Shown: one piece after another, positions 26,344 to 36,220 of the stretch
Layout: each line of letters begins with the position of its first letter
Numbering within the stretch: position 1 is the stretch's first letter
NCBI GenBank assembly: GCA_964420835.1
Contig: CAYQUO010000005.1
Location: forward strand, 1 to 64,000
Direction of reading: 5' to 3'
Origin: CAYQUO01 sp964420835
GTDB lineage: Bacteria > Chloroflexota > Anaerolineae > Anaerolineales > Anaerolineaceae
DNA length: 64,000 nucleotides
Program-made: the position numbers and the translations under genes
The notes under the pieces: model-generated
The model's database searches: none
Seen by the model: only the letters and a program-made list of their open reading frames with translations
Told to the model about the DNA's origin: nothing

Positions 26344-27267
26344 ATGTTAAATATTCTAAAACATCGATACCTCTTCTTCCTGATTTCGCTGGTTCTAATT
26401 TTGCCCGGATTTATTGTAATGGCTGTTTGGGGCTTACCCTTATCCATTGATTTCAAAGGGGGAAGCATTTTGGAGATCCGCTTTGAATCTGGAAAAGCTC
26501 CCCTGGCCAGCGATGTCATTAATCTTTACAACGATTTAAAATTTACTGATGTGCAGGTTCAGACCACGGGGGAAGATGTATTAATTATCCGCTCCCAGTA
26601 TTTGGATGACGCTCTGTTAACAGAGGTCGTTAACGAAATGAAAAACCAGTTCAATGATGAGGTCACCGTGATTCAATATGACAGTGTCGGCCCCACCATT
26701 GGTCAGGAGGTCACAAGCAGAGCCGGCCTGGCAATTGCCGTAGCCGCACTTGGGGTGATCATCTACATAACCTATTCTTTTCGCGGGATCCCCCATGCAT
26801 TTCGCTATGGCGTCTGCGCCATTGCGGCCATGCTCCATGATGGACTCGTGGTATTAAGTTTATCGGCGATTGGCGGTCATTTCTTTGGCTGGCAAATTGA
26901 TTCTTTATTTCTGACAGCCTTACTAACCGTTATCGGTTTTTCCGTTCAGGACAAAATCGTGGTCTTCGATCGCATCCGGGAAAATTCGAATATATATCGA
27001 AAGCTTCCATTTGAAACACTGGTAAATCATTCAATCGTGCAAACTTTGCAAAGATCTATTAATACCCAGCTAATGACATCAGAATTCCTATTGTTGGCAT
27101 TGGCACTTTTTGGTGGCGTCACTCTTAGAGAATTCGCCATAATTCTCCTTGTAGGGCTGCTGATGGGTACATATTCATCAATTTTCATTGCCGCTCCAAT
27201 CCTCGTGGTATGGGAAAGCAGGGAATGGCAAACATGGTTTCATAAGGGGAAACCGGCAACAGTATAA
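26344..27267 (+). CDS. secF: protein translocase subunit SecF
   Basis: The 307-residue partner of SecD has a first membrane helix, the motif LSIDFKGGSILEIRF, and five C-terminal helices with SVQDKIVVFDRIREN. The ATG at 26344 follows GAGGA at 26332-26336 with 7-base spacing. An in-frame ATG at 26305 inside secD is less likely. The operon ends at a strong terminator. Confidence 0.95.
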   Translation: MLNILKHRYLFFLISLVLILPGFIVMAVWGLPLSIDFKGGSILEIRFESGKAPLASDVINLYNDLKFTDVQVQTTGEDVLIIRSQYLDDALLTEVVNEMKNQFNDEVTVIQYDSVGPTIGQEVTSRAGLAIAVAALGVIIYITYSFRGIPHAFRYGVCAIAAMLHDGLVVLSLSAIGGHFFGWQIDSLFLTALLTVIGFSVQDKIVVFDRIRENSNIYRKLPFETLVNHSIVQTLQRSINTQLMTSEFLLLALALFGGVTLREFAIILLVGLLMGTYSSIFIAAPILVVWESREWQTWFHKGKPATV

Positions 27268-27288
27268 AACTACGCGTCTGTAAATAAG

Positions 27289-27323
27289 CCTGGAATGAAA
27301 ATCACTTCGTTCCAGGTTTTTTT
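27289..27323 (+). terminator. intrinsic terminator of secD-secF
   Basis: An 11-bp stem with one G-T pair (27289-27299 with 27306-27316) and a 6-base loop is followed by seven Ts (27317-27323). It overlaps the 3' end of the convergent methyltransferase gene. Confidence 0.85.
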
Positions 27324-28153
27324 AAATTCTTCCTGGCCACGGCGATCAGGCTGCTTCCAAAGGGAAATGCAATCTTCCTTCCAATTATCCAACGCTCATA
27401 CGTTAATAGCATTGCCAGGAATGAGTTCCATTTCGGAGTTCCGGGTGATAATTCATTGCGAGTTTTGTTGAGATTGACGCCTTTCCGGGAATGCAATCGA
27501 TACGGCAGAACTCTGAAGAAAAAGATCGGTAGGACCAAGGGAATAAAAAAATGTGAACAGTATTGCAACTCCAGTCCACAGTTCTGAAATAAGACTGCAA
27601 GGCCGCGGGATGTATAACGTCTAAAGTGGCCAGCTTCGATATCTTCCCGCGACCATAGATACGGCGATGCCGGAACTGTCATGTAAAGATTCCCGCCGGG
27701 AATCATTTTGTCGGAAAGTGTTTTTATAAAACCCTGATCATCAAAAATATGTTCAAGAACATCAAATAGTCCGACAGAAGGCAGAGAATTGTCACGAAAA
27801 TAGGCCTCTTCAAATGATGAATTAATCACAACCTGAATACCGCGATCACGAGCATTTCGTGCCCCATCTTTCCCGGGCTCCAAGACCGCTACTTCATAGC
27901 CTGCTTCCAGAAGGGTCGCCGCGACAAAGCCATTACCACCTCCGACATCGAGGATATAACGTCCAGGGGTAAACGCTTGGAGCAGGCGAAGGATGCATGC
28001 ATTACGGTGAATGAACCAAAAGGATTTATCTTCCACACCCAGGCACCATTCATTCCCATACTCAGGGTAAGATACTGAAGCATCTATTGGAGAAACCCAT
28101 ATTCCCGCCTCGGTTTGGCGAAGGTGATCACTTACCTGAGAGATGAAATCCAT
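27302..28153 (-). CDS. class I SAM-dependent methyltransferase
   Basis: The 283-residue protein has the SAM motif YILDVGGGNGFVAATLLE, the acidic VLEPGKDG loop and a DVLEHIFDDQGF motif like that of UbiE/Methyltransf_11 or 23 proteins. A hydrophobic stretch (FFIPLVLPIFFFRVLPY) near residue 205 suggests membrane association, as seen in methyltransferases encoded near glycan genes. The substrate is unknown. The stop lies inside the secDF terminator. Confidence 0.8.
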   Translation of the reverse strand: MDFISQVSDHLRQTEAGIWVSPIDASVSYPEYGNEWCLGVEDKSFWFIHRNACILRLLQAFTPGRYILDVGGGNGFVAATLLEAGYEVAVLEPGKDGARNARDRGIQVVINSSFEEAYFRDNSLPSVGLFDVLEHIFDDQGFIKTLSDKMIPGGNLYMTVPASPYLWSREDIEAGHFRRYTSRGLAVLFQNCGLELQYCSHFFIPLVLPIFFFRVLPYRLHSRKGVNLNKTRNELSPGTPKWNSFLAMLLTYERWIIGRKIAFPFGSSLIAVARKNLKKPGTK

Positions 28154-28249
28154 ATCAACTTATCCCAACGTTCACAAAGCCAAATAGGAAAATTACCTAG
28201 ATAAATTAACCTCAAAGGTATAATTTACTTGGCAGTTCTGGTGTGTGTT

Positions 28250-29470
28250 ATGAATAATATTCAAAACAATCGTCGATTTCTCCTCTGGCTGGTATTCCTA
28301 TTTTGTATTGTTTCATTATTTTATATCCCTGTTTTGGAGGTAAAACTTTTTTTTCACACCAAGCAGGAATTCGGCAGCCATGCCGAATTCGCTGACCGCA
28401 TGATCCATAACCTTGAATCAGTCCCAAAATTTATCATCGCACATCCATTATACGCGCTCAGCGAGGTGGGATTGATGAGATTGTTCAACATTTCCAGCCG
28501 TACAGCAGGGATGGTTGTATCTCTCCTGGCATATTTTTTACTCGCGGGGATAATTTTTCGGGAAGCCCGAATGCTATCGAAAGGGAGAAAAGGGGCGGAT
28601 TTTCTTGCCTTGGTGGTTACGATAATCGCAATGATAGGAAGCCATATCCCAATATTAGTGTTCATTGACCGGGAAATCTATTTTGGCTATATTGGAATCA
28701 ACGCTTATAACAATGCAACGTCAAATTACTTAAAACCCTTTGCCTTGGCAGCATTTCTTTTTATTAGCAAATCATATGACTCGGAACAAAAAGTATCAAA
28801 ATATCATATATTCATAACCGCCGCTTTGGTTTTTGTCTCAACACTTGTTAAACCAAGTTTTATTATTTGTATCCTTCCTGCTGCAATTCTATTATCATGT
28901 TTACGCTTGCGTTACCACCAGGCAACAAATTGGAAAATGATACTTGGAGGATTGGTTCTTCCATCCATAATTACACTCGGCTTTCAGTTCATTCTGAATT
29001 ATGGCCAGGGAACATCAAGAATCATTTTCTTGCCCCTGGGGGTAAAAAAATACTATTCAGATGAAATCATACTGAAATTCATATTTTCAATTTTGTTCCC
29101 GCTTTTGGTTGCCAGAGCACATTTTCAATCCATTTGTAAAGACCCAAAATTGTCTTTGGCTTGGATTAGTTTCCTGATTGGATCTTTCTATGCCTACTTC
29201 CTGGCTGAAAACAGCGGGGGAGGTTTATTGCATGGAAACTTTGATTGGAGCAGTGAGATCACCCTCTTCATCCTTTATGTCGTATCTTTGTTGTATTTCA
29301 TAAAATCCAAAATAAATTATCCAACAATAAATAACTGGGACAAAATAATTATTCTGGCTCTTGCACTTCATGTGGCTTCTGGAATTTTGTTTTATTTATT
29401 TAATCTTAGAATAGATTCGTACAGTTATTTACCATCCATCAGAAGGATATTTGGAGACGGATTTCATTGA
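28250..29470 (+). CDS. polytopic membrane protein, unknown
   Basis: The 406-residue protein has about ten hydrophobic segments and no recognised catalytic motif. Between the first two segments is a polar loop (about 35-60). The overall layout resembles GT-C glycosyltransferase-like or polymerase-like membrane proteins, but no DxD or other key motif is evident. The ATG at 28250 is chosen because a TATAAT at 28219-28224 would start transcription near the upstream TTG (28229). Base composition is more AT-rich than the neighbours. Confidence 0.65.
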   Translation: MNNIQNNRRFLLWLVFLFCIVSLFYIPVLEVKLFFHTKQEFGSHAEFADRMIHNLESVPKFIIAHPLYALSEVGLMRLFNISSRTAGMVVSLLAYFLLAGIIFREARMLSKGRKGADFLALVVTIIAMIGSHIPILVFIDREIYFGYIGINAYNNATSNYLKPFALAAFLFISKSYDSEQKVSKYHIFITAALVFVSTLVKPSFIICILPAAILLSCLRLRYHQATNWKMILGGLVLPSIITLGFQFILNYGQGTSRIIFLPLGVKKYYSDEIILKFIFSILFPLLVARAHFQSICKDPKLSLAWISFLIGSFYAYFLAENSGGGLLHGNFDWSSEITLFILYVVSLLYFIKSKINYPTINNWDKIIILALALHVASGILFYLFNLRIDSYSYLPSIRRIFGDGFH

Positions 29471-29551
29471 AGCGCTTTAACTGTTTTGCTAAAATTAGCC
29501 TGGCCTTGGAAACACTCTTTCCGTGATAGTGGGCGAACATCAGAGGTGAAG

Positions 29552-30571
29552 ATGCGAAAAGAAGTGGTGTTGGTTACTGGAGCAAATGGAGAAATCGGTC
29601 ACGGACTTATATCCCATCTGGCAAAGGAAGGCAAGACAAGTATCATCGCGCTGGATGTCCAGCCGCTTGATCCACCATTGGTCCAGTTTTGCGACCGGGC
29701 CATACAAGGAGATATCCTTGACACCATGCTTCTGGGCCGCCTGGTTTCCGATTTTGAAATATGCACCATCTATCACCTTGCATCCATTCTTTCAACGAAG
29801 GCGGAATATAATCCCGAAACTGCCCACAAGGTTAATGTAGAAGGGACATTGAATTTGTTGCGGTTGGCCGTTGAACAATCACAATGGCAGGGTCGCTCCG
29901 TTAAATTTCTTTACCCAAGTTCAATAGCTGCCTATGGAATACCAAACCTGGCGACCAAGAGAAAAGCAGGAAAGGTAAAGGAAGATGAATGGCTGCAACC
30001 CACTACGATGTATGGGTGTAATAAACTATATTGCGAGCACTTGGGGATATACTATTCCATATACTACAAGCAGCTTGCAGCAGACTACCACCATCAATCA
30101 ATAGATTTTCGTTGCTTGCGATTCCCCGGTTTGATAAGCACAGCAACAATCCCTACCGGAGGTACAAGCGACTTTGGCCCTGAAATGATCCATCATGCTG
30201 CCCAAGGACTGCCGTACTCCTGTTACGTTCGCCCGGACACAAAACTGCCTTTCATGGTCATGCCAGATGCGATTAAAGCCTTGCTGGCCCTAGAAAATGC
30301 TCCCCGCTCCTCATTAACCCAACTTGTTTACAATGTAACAAGTTTTAGTCCAACCGCACAGGAATTTCGCGAACGGGTCATCTCGGCTTTTCCGAGTGCA
30401 CAAATCACTTTCGATCCCTACCAAAAACGGCAGAGGATTGTTGACAGCTGGCCGGAGGATATCGATGACACTTCCGCCAGGGTGGATTGGGGATGGAATC
30501 CTGAGTACAATCAAGACAATGCATTCGACAATTACCTGATACCATCCATATGCGAGATTTATCAATGCTGA
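29552..30571 (+). CDS. SDR-type L-threonine 3-dehydrogenase-like NAD-dependent epimerase/dehydratase
   Basis: The 339-residue protein has an extended-SDR Rossmann motif VTGANGEIGHG, catalytic Ser near YPSSIAAYG, and Tyr154/Lys158 in MYGCNK. The stretches FRCLRFPGLIS, GGTSDFGPEMIHHA, DTKLPFMVMPD and DSWPEDIDDTSARVDWGW match the non-zinc threonine dehydrogenase family, which oxidises threonine to 2-amino-3-ketobutyrate. Cleavage of that product gives glycine, which the gcv genes could use. The ATG at 29552 has AGAGG upstream; the frame extends to 29486. A sugar epimerase role is less likely. Confidence 0.75.
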   Translation: MRKEVVLVTGANGEIGHGLISHLAKEGKTSIIALDVQPLDPPLVQFCDRAIQGDILDTMLLGRLVSDFEICTIYHLASILSTKAEYNPETAHKVNVEGTLNLLRLAVEQSQWQGRSVKFLYPSSIAAYGIPNLATKRKAGKVKEDEWLQPTTMYGCNKLYCEHLGIYYSIYYKQLAADYHHQSIDFRCLRFPGLISTATIPTGGTSDFGPEMIHHAAQGLPYSCYVRPDTKLPFMVMPDAIKALLALENAPRSSLTQLVYNVTSFSPTAQEFRERVISAFPSAQITFDPYQKRQRIVDSWPEDIDDTSARVDWGWNPEYNQDNAFDNYLIPSICEIYQC

Positions 30572-30619
30572 GGCATCAATATGATAAGGCGTCAAAACTA
30601 CCAGAGGTGAATTAGAGAG

Positions 30620-31699
30620 ATGGCAAAAAAAATTGTAGGCTATGTTAAATTGGAATGGATTTGCCCCAACTGCGGTGGTAAGAACCCGGGACCACAGAAA
30701 GTTTGCAGCCAGTGTGGTGGCCCGCAACCGGCTGAAGTTAAGTTTCAAAAAGCGGATGAGGAAAAGATCCTTACAGATGCCGATGAAGTCCAAAAAGCAA
30801 AAAGCGGACCGGACATCCACTGTGGCTATTGTGGCGCTCGGAATCCAGCAGGCACAAAAATATGTTCACAATGTGGGGGTGATCTTTCAGCCGGTAAAAC
30901 AAGGGATAGTGGTCAGATCGTAGCAGCCTTTAAACCTGGTGATGCGCCTGACATTAAATGCCCCAACTGTTCAACAGTCAATCCAGCCTCGGCACAAACG
31001 TGCCGGAAGTGTGGGGCTAGTCTGGCAAAAGAAAAACCAGTCATGCAGTCTCCCTCAAAGCCGGGGAAAAGGAAAGTTAACCCCGTCCTATTAATTTTCT
31101 TTGCCCTCTTTGGTTTGGGTCTTTGCATATTACTGGTTTCTCTTATTTCAAAGGGCTTACAAAAAGACACCCTGGCTGGCAGGGTGCAGACCGTTATGTG
31201 GCAACGCACGATCGAGGTCGAGGAATTTGGTCCCGTACGGAAAGAAAATTGGAAATCTGATATTCCAGTAAATGCCAGGAATATTTCCTGTGAAGAGCGG
31301 TACCATCACACCCAAAAAGAGGTTACAGAAGGTGCAGTTCCGATTTGCGGCACCCGATATATAGTCGACCAGGGCTCAGGGTATGCAGAAGTTGTGGAGG
31401 ATTGTGAATATGCGGTTTATCTGGATTACTGTGAATACCTAGTGGATGACTGGCATACAGTGGATACACTTTCAACCCAGGGCTATGACACAAATCCGGC
31501 CTGGCCCAATCCAGTGCTTGAAAACAATCAAAGATTGGGACCCGGAACTGAAAAATACCGAATAACCTACGACGTAGCTGGAAAGTCATATACCTATTCT
31601 ACAAACAACGAGAGTATTTTTGTTCAATCCTACCCCGGCAGTCGCTGGAACCTAACAATTAATGGTTTCGGTAATGTAGTTAAAGTGGAAAAAGAATGA
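30620..31699 (+). CDS. triple zinc-ribbon single-pass membrane protein
   Basis: The 359-residue protein begins with three zinc ribbons (CPNC...CSQC at about 15-33, CGYC...CSQC at about 68-86, CPNC...CRKC at about 114-132). A proline/lysine linker, one membrane helix (about 154-176) and an extracytoplasmic domain of about 180 residues containing several cysteines follow. Function is unknown. Similar double or triple ribbon plus TM proteins are common as hypotheticals. It follows the dehydrogenase gene by about 50 bases. Confidence 0.7.
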   Translation: MAKKIVGYVKLEWICPNCGGKNPGPQKVCSQCGGPQPAEVKFQKADEEKILTDADEVQKAKSGPDIHCGYCGARNPAGTKICSQCGGDLSAGKTRDSGQIVAAFKPGDAPDIKCPNCSTVNPASAQTCRKCGASLAKEKPVMQSPSKPGKRKVNPVLLIFFALFGLGLCILLVSLISKGLQKDTLAGRVQTVMWQRTIEVEEFGPVRKENWKSDIPVNARNISCEERYHHTQKEVTEGAVPICGTRYIVDQGSGYAEVVEDCEYAVYLDYCEYLVDDWHTVDTLSTQGYDTNPAWPNPVLENNQRLGPGTEKYRITYDVAGKSYTYSTNNESIFVQSYPGSRWNLTINGFGNVVKVEKE

Positions 31700-31895
31700 T
31701 TATTAGGGTTCATCTGACAACATTTATCATCCGACCCTCATTATTGTGATTTATCTATGTGACGAATATCCATGCAAGTGGGGACTTTTGTTTGCTCCAA
31801 TCTGCATAGAATCATTCTATTATGTACTATATTGAATAATTCTTGTTTCGATTACATATCTCATCCAATCCATTCTAACGAGGAGGAAGAATAAC

Positions 31896-34010
31896 GTGGA
31901 TAACAAGATCATTATGGACGGCCTGTTAAAGCCGAAGGCTATCGCCGTCATCGGTGCCTCGCCAAAGCCAGGCAAGATCGGATACTCCGTCCTCAACAAC
32001 CTGATCAAAGAAAAGTACACTGGCAAGGTTTATCCCATCCATCCCAGTGAAGAGGAGATCCTCGGCCTCAAGTCCTACAAATCCGTCCTTGATGTTCCAG
32101 GACCCATCGACGCCGCTGTCATGACCATTCCTGCCGACCTCGTCCTTAAAGCCGTCGAAGAATGTGGAAAAAAAGGCATTAAGGGCATTCACATGATCAC
32201 CTCCGGTTTCGGTGAAATTGGAAGGGTGGAAGAGGAAAAGGAACTCGTCCGCACTGCCAACAAATACGGCATGCGCATCCTCGGCCCCAACATTGTTGGC
32301 ACCCTTTGCAACGACATACGTATGAACGCCTCGTTCTGTGCCTTCCTGCCTTTCCCAGGCAAGGCTTCCCTCGTCTCACAAAGCGGCGCCCTCGTCATCG
32401 CCATTGATGCCGCCACGTACCTCCGCGGTGTTGGCTTCGAAAAGATGATCTCCATTGGCAACATGGCTGACATTAATATCGCCGACTGCGTCGAATGGCT
32501 CGACCAGGATGAGAACACCACCTGCATCTCCCTTTACATAGAGGGTTTCCGCGACGGCCGTCGTTTTATCGACGTTGCCCGCAAAGCCCGCAAGCCAATC
32601 GTCGCCATTAAATCCGGCGTCTCCGCCCACGGGGCAGTCGCTGCTGCATCTCACACCGGTTCCCTCGCTGGTGCCGCCAAGATCTATTCTGCCGCCTTCA
32701 ACCAGGCTGGTGTTATCCAATCACAAGACCTCAACAACCTTTTTGATCGTACACTCGCCCTATCCCTTATGTCCCCCATGCTGGGCGATAATATGCTCAT
32801 CATTACCAACGGCGGTGGCATCGGTGTCCTTGCGACAGATGCTGCTGAAAAATCTGGCATCCCCCTCCAGTTTGCCCCCCCCGACGTCCAGGCGGAACTC
32901 AAAAAGCACATGCCAACCTACGGCTCAGCCAAAAACCCGGTGGATATTACTGGCATGGCCGGCCCCGATTGGTACGTTGATGCCGTCCGCTTTTCCCTCA
33001 CCCATCCCTGGCTCAACGGTCTATGCGTACTCTACTGCGAGACCGCCATCACGGACCCTCTCGATATTGCAAAATCCATTCATACTGCCTATAAGGAATC
33101 CGGGGTCAAGGACAAACCTGTCACCGTTTGCTTTGTAGGTGGCGAACGCTCAGAAAAAGCCATGCACTGGCTTGTCGAACAGGGCATACCCGCCTACGAT
33201 TCACCAGATGCCGCCGTTGACGGTATGGCTGCACTGCGAGAGTATGCCCACCTTAAACAGGACCTTAATACTCACGAGATCCGCTATACCGATGTCGATT
33301 CCACTAAGGCTCGTGAAATCATCCGTAAAGCCCGCCAGGAGAACCGGACTGCTCTCACTGAAATCGAAGCCAAGGCCGTCTTTGAAGCTTATGGCCTCAA
33401 GACCACCAAGACCACCCTTGCCACTTCCGAAGAGGAGGCAGTCTCCTCTGCTGCACAGATCGGTTTCCCTGTCGTTATGAAGATAGTCTCTCCGGACATC
33501 ATCCATAAGTCCGATGCCGGTGGCGTCAAGGTCAATATTAAGTCCAAAGAAGAAGTTCAATCCGCCTACCGCACCATTCTCGACAACGCCCGCAAGTATA
33601 AGGCCGATGCCAACATCCATGGCATCGCCATTCAGGAAATGGCCCCTCAGGGTACCGAAGTAATCCTCGGTTCAGTGAACGACCCCACCTTCGGTCCAAC
33701 GGTCATGTTCGGCCTCGGTGGTATTTTTGTTGAAGTCCTAAAAGACGTCACCTTCCGCGTCGCACCCATCTCCTCCCACACCGCTGAATCCATGCTCGAC
33801 GAGATCCGTGGTGCCCCCATCCTCGCCGGCGTACGCGGCGAGAAACCCCGCGATCGCAAGGCCATGGCCGAAACCGCCTCCCGTTATTCCTTCATGATCA
33901 TGGACCTCAACGACGAGATCAGCGAGACAGATGCCAATCCCATCTTTCTTTACGAGAACGGAAAAGGCATTACCATTGTGGATGCCAGGATTATCCTCAA
34001 GGCGAAATAA
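31896..34010 (+). CDS. acetate-CoA ligase (ADP-forming), fused alpha-beta form
   Basis: The 704-residue protein joins a CoA-binding and succinyl-CoA-synthetase-like alpha part (about 1-460) to an ATP-grasp beta part (about 475-704, VMKIVSPDIIHKSDAGGVKVN). It interconverts acetyl-CoA, ADP and phosphate with acetate, CoA and ATP. The phosphohistidine candidate is His253 in ASHTGSLAG. The GTG start has AGGAGG 9 bases upstream. Codon use is strikingly C-ending (GCC, ATC, CTC, GTC, TCC) compared with all neighbours, which suits very high expression or recent transfer. A strong terminator follows. Confidence 0.9.
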   Translation: MDNKIIMDGLLKPKAIAVIGASPKPGKIGYSVLNNLIKEKYTGKVYPIHPSEEEILGLKSYKSVLDVPGPIDAAVMTIPADLVLKAVEECGKKGIKGIHMITSGFGEIGRVEEEKELVRTANKYGMRILGPNIVGTLCNDIRMNASFCAFLPFPGKASLVSQSGALVIAIDAATYLRGVGFEKMISIGNMADINIADCVEWLDQDENTTCISLYIEGFRDGRRFIDVARKARKPIVAIKSGVSAHGAVAAASHTGSLAGAAKIYSAAFNQAGVIQSQDLNNLFDRTLALSLMSPMLGDNMLIITNGGGIGVLATDAAEKSGIPLQFAPPDVQAELKKHMPTYGSAKNPVDITGMAGPDWYVDAVRFSLTHPWLNGLCVLYCETAITDPLDIAKSIHTAYKESGVKDKPVTVCFVGGERSEKAMHWLVEQGIPAYDSPDAAVDGMAALREYAHLKQDLNTHEIRYTDVDSTKAREIIRKARQENRTALTEIEAKAVFEAYGLKTTKTTLATSEEEAVSSAAQIGFPVVMKIVSPDIIHKSDAGGVKVNIKSKEEVQSAYRTILDNARKYKADANIHGIAIQEMAPQGTEVILGSVNDPTFGPTVMFGLGGIFVEVLKDVTFRVAPISSHTAESMLDEIRGAPILAGVRGEKPRDRKAMAETASRYSFMIMDLNDEISETDANPIFLYENGKGITIVDARIILKAK

Positions 34011-34028
34011 GCAGGAATTTATCATATG

Positions 34029-34064
34029 GAGGCTGCCCCGAATTTACGGGCAGCCTCTTTCTTT
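34029..34064 (+). terminator. intrinsic terminator of the acetate-CoA ligase gene
   Basis: A perfect 10-bp GC-rich stem (34029-34038 with 34048-34057) is followed by TTTCTTT. Confidence 0.85.
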
Positions 34065-34159
34065 ATAAGTTCATCATCTCGGGTATGTTCGGACATTTTT
34101 TTATCTGATGGTACAATATTTCAATCTGTTATTAAGAAGTCATTAACGAATAGAATCTG

Positions 34160-36193
34160 ATGCGTTCCCATAAATATCCCTTCCAATTGAAAACTCACAC
34201 CATTCCGTTGGCACTGTTGGCTGTTACGGCTATGGCCTATGCACCTCTCATGTTTGGCTTGGGTTACTATTGGGATGATTTTCCAATGATCTGGTTTGCC
34301 CACACGGTTGGCCCTTCAGGCATGCCAGCAGTATTTGCCGGCGACAGACCATTGCTTGCAGCAATTTATTGGATTACAACATCATTCCTGGGGGATTCCC
34401 CCATCCAATGGCAATTGCTCGGACTTCTTTGTCGATGGATAGTGGCACTTGTTTTTTGGTGGCTAATAAAACTCGTCTGGCCGCGACAAACCGAAGCGGC
34501 TTTCTGGACAGCTCTCCTAATCGCGATTTATCCCGGATTCAAACAACAGCCCATCTCTGTAATCTATAGCAATGGTTTGCTCCTTTTAGCCTGCCTGGTG
34601 TTCTCTTTTTGTCTGACTGTAAAAGCATATCAACAACAAACCCATCGGCTTTCACTAACAATAGCCAGCCTTCTTCTCTTCATTTTTTGCACTTTTACGA
34701 CTGAGTATTATGTTGGTTTGGAAATAACACGTGGGGTTCTTCTGTATCTCTTAATTAGAAAAAACCATTTATCGTTCAAGAAACAGTTACTGTCAACCAT
34801 CAGAGAATGGTATCCGTACTTGCTCATTCTGATCATTTGGCTGGTTTGGCGGGTTTTCTTCTTTAAATTTCCAACTTATGAGCCTGAATTTCTGGAAGAG
34901 ATGTCCAACCAGCCGGTTGGTTCAATGGCCATGCTTGCATATCGGATCCTAAATGACTTATTAATTACCGCCTGGCTGGCATGGAGTGAAGCCTTCCGTT
35001 TTCCATCTATTCAAGATTTGCAAACATTATCCACATCTCTCTTTTGGATTGTATTCCTCATTTCTGCATTTTTCATCATATTTATCCTTGCCAAATTCAA
35101 CAGTAGAGATCAAGACTCTGAACAGGACATCTCCTGGGGCAAAGAAGCCTTTGCACTTGGATTTGCATCACTCTTGACCGCCGGATGGCCATATTGGATT
35201 ACCGGCCTGCCCATTGAACTCTCCTTTCCATATGACCGGTTCACATTGGCATTTATGTTCGGGGCCAGTATCCTGTTCATCGGTCTTTTATACTGGTTCA
35301 TCCGTCTACGATGGCAAAGGATCACCATACTTGGCGTGTTGGCAGCCATGATCATTGGTTCACATTTTTTAAATGCAAATTCTTATCGTCGAGAATGGAA
35401 CACCCTGTCCGATTTCCTTTGGCAATTAACCTGGAGGGTTCCGGCCTTGAAGCAGGGGACGGTTATTTTTACCAAGGAATTGCCGCTAAAATATTATTCT
35501 GACAATTCACTGACAGCCCCAATCAATTGGACATTTGCTCCAGAATATGCAGGGGATGGGAATTTACCGTATTTTCTTGCTTTTTCAAGGGTGCGGCTTG
35601 GCAGGAGCATTCCAGAACTTAAACCAATGCTGACAATCAATCAGGGATACCGCAACCTTCAATTCATCGGAACCACTTCTGATATGATGGTTATTTTCTA
35701 TTCACCACCTGGTTGTCTTCGTATACCGGACCCAATCCGGGATGCTGATTTGATCATCTTCCCAAAAGAAATCCTCAATGCGACCCGATTATCGAACCTT
35801 GATAGGATCATTCCTGAACCAGCACGGAGTTCAAGACCTCCGTTGTCAATATTCCCCAACGAACCGGAACATGGCTGGTGCTACTACTATCAAAAAGCCG
35901 AGCTTGCAAGACAAAAGAAGGACTGGATTGGCGTTGTACAAATGGGTGACGAGGCATACGAAATGGGTAATTATCCAGCTGAGCCCAGCGAACTTCTTGT
36001 CCTTATCGAGGGCTATGCTGCAACAGGCAATTGGCAAAGAGCACTTGACCTTACCAATGAAGCCTATCGAATGTCCTCATCCATGCAGAAGCCGCTTTGT
36101 TCCCTCCTTGTTGAATCCAAAACCCGTTTTGGCTATCAACCAGATCAGGATTATCTATTCCAGGCTGCACTAGGCAGACTGGATTGTCCATAA
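34160..36193 (+). CDS. GT-C-like membrane glycosyltransferase candidate
   Basis: The 677-residue protein has about ten hydrophobic segments up to residue 430, then a soluble C-terminal part of about 240 residues with a TPR-like end. After the first helix comes YYWDDF (Asp39, Asp40), the position where GT-C glycosyltransferases place their acidic catalytic motif in the first external loop. The enzyme class is inferred from topology and this motif only. It begins a four-gene run with GT2, WbqC and methyltransferase genes. Confidence 0.6.
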   Translation: MRSHKYPFQLKTHTIPLALLAVTAMAYAPLMFGLGYYWDDFPMIWFAHTVGPSGMPAVFAGDRPLLAAIYWITTSFLGDSPIQWQLLGLLCRWIVALVFWWLIKLVWPRQTEAAFWTALLIAIYPGFKQQPISVIYSNGLLLLACLVFSFCLTVKAYQQQTHRLSLTIASLLLFIFCTFTTEYYVGLEITRGVLLYLLIRKNHLSFKKQLLSTIREWYPYLLILIIWLVWRVFFFKFPTYEPEFLEEMSNQPVGSMAMLAYRILNDLLITAWLAWSEAFRFPSIQDLQTLSTSLFWIVFLISAFFIIFILAKFNSRDQDSEQDISWGKEAFALGFASLLTAGWPYWITGLPIELSFPYDRFTLAFMFGASILFIGLLYWFIRLRWQRITILGVLAAMIIGSHFLNANSYRREWNTLSDFLWQLTWRVPALKQGTVIFTKELPLKYYSDNSLTAPINWTFAPEYAGDGNLPYFLAFSRVRLGRSIPELKPMLTINQGYRNLQFIGTTSDMMVIFYSPPGCLRIPDPIRDADLIIFPKEILNATRLSNLDRIIPEPARSSRPPLSIFPNEPEHGWCYYYQKAELARQKKDWIGVVQMGDEAYEMGNYPAEPSELLVLIEGYAATGNWQRALDLTNEAYRMSSSMQKPLCSLLVESKTRFGYQPDQDYLFQAALGRLDCP

Positions 36194-36220
36194 AATGGCT
36201 GAGGCGTGGGAGAACACCAA

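Noticed and set aside
32575..33480. Two open frames of 187 and 113 codons on the plus strand, and others on the minus strand, inside the acetate-CoA ligase gene
   Set aside because: They are side effects of the gene's C-ending codon bias; no ribosome site or family match.
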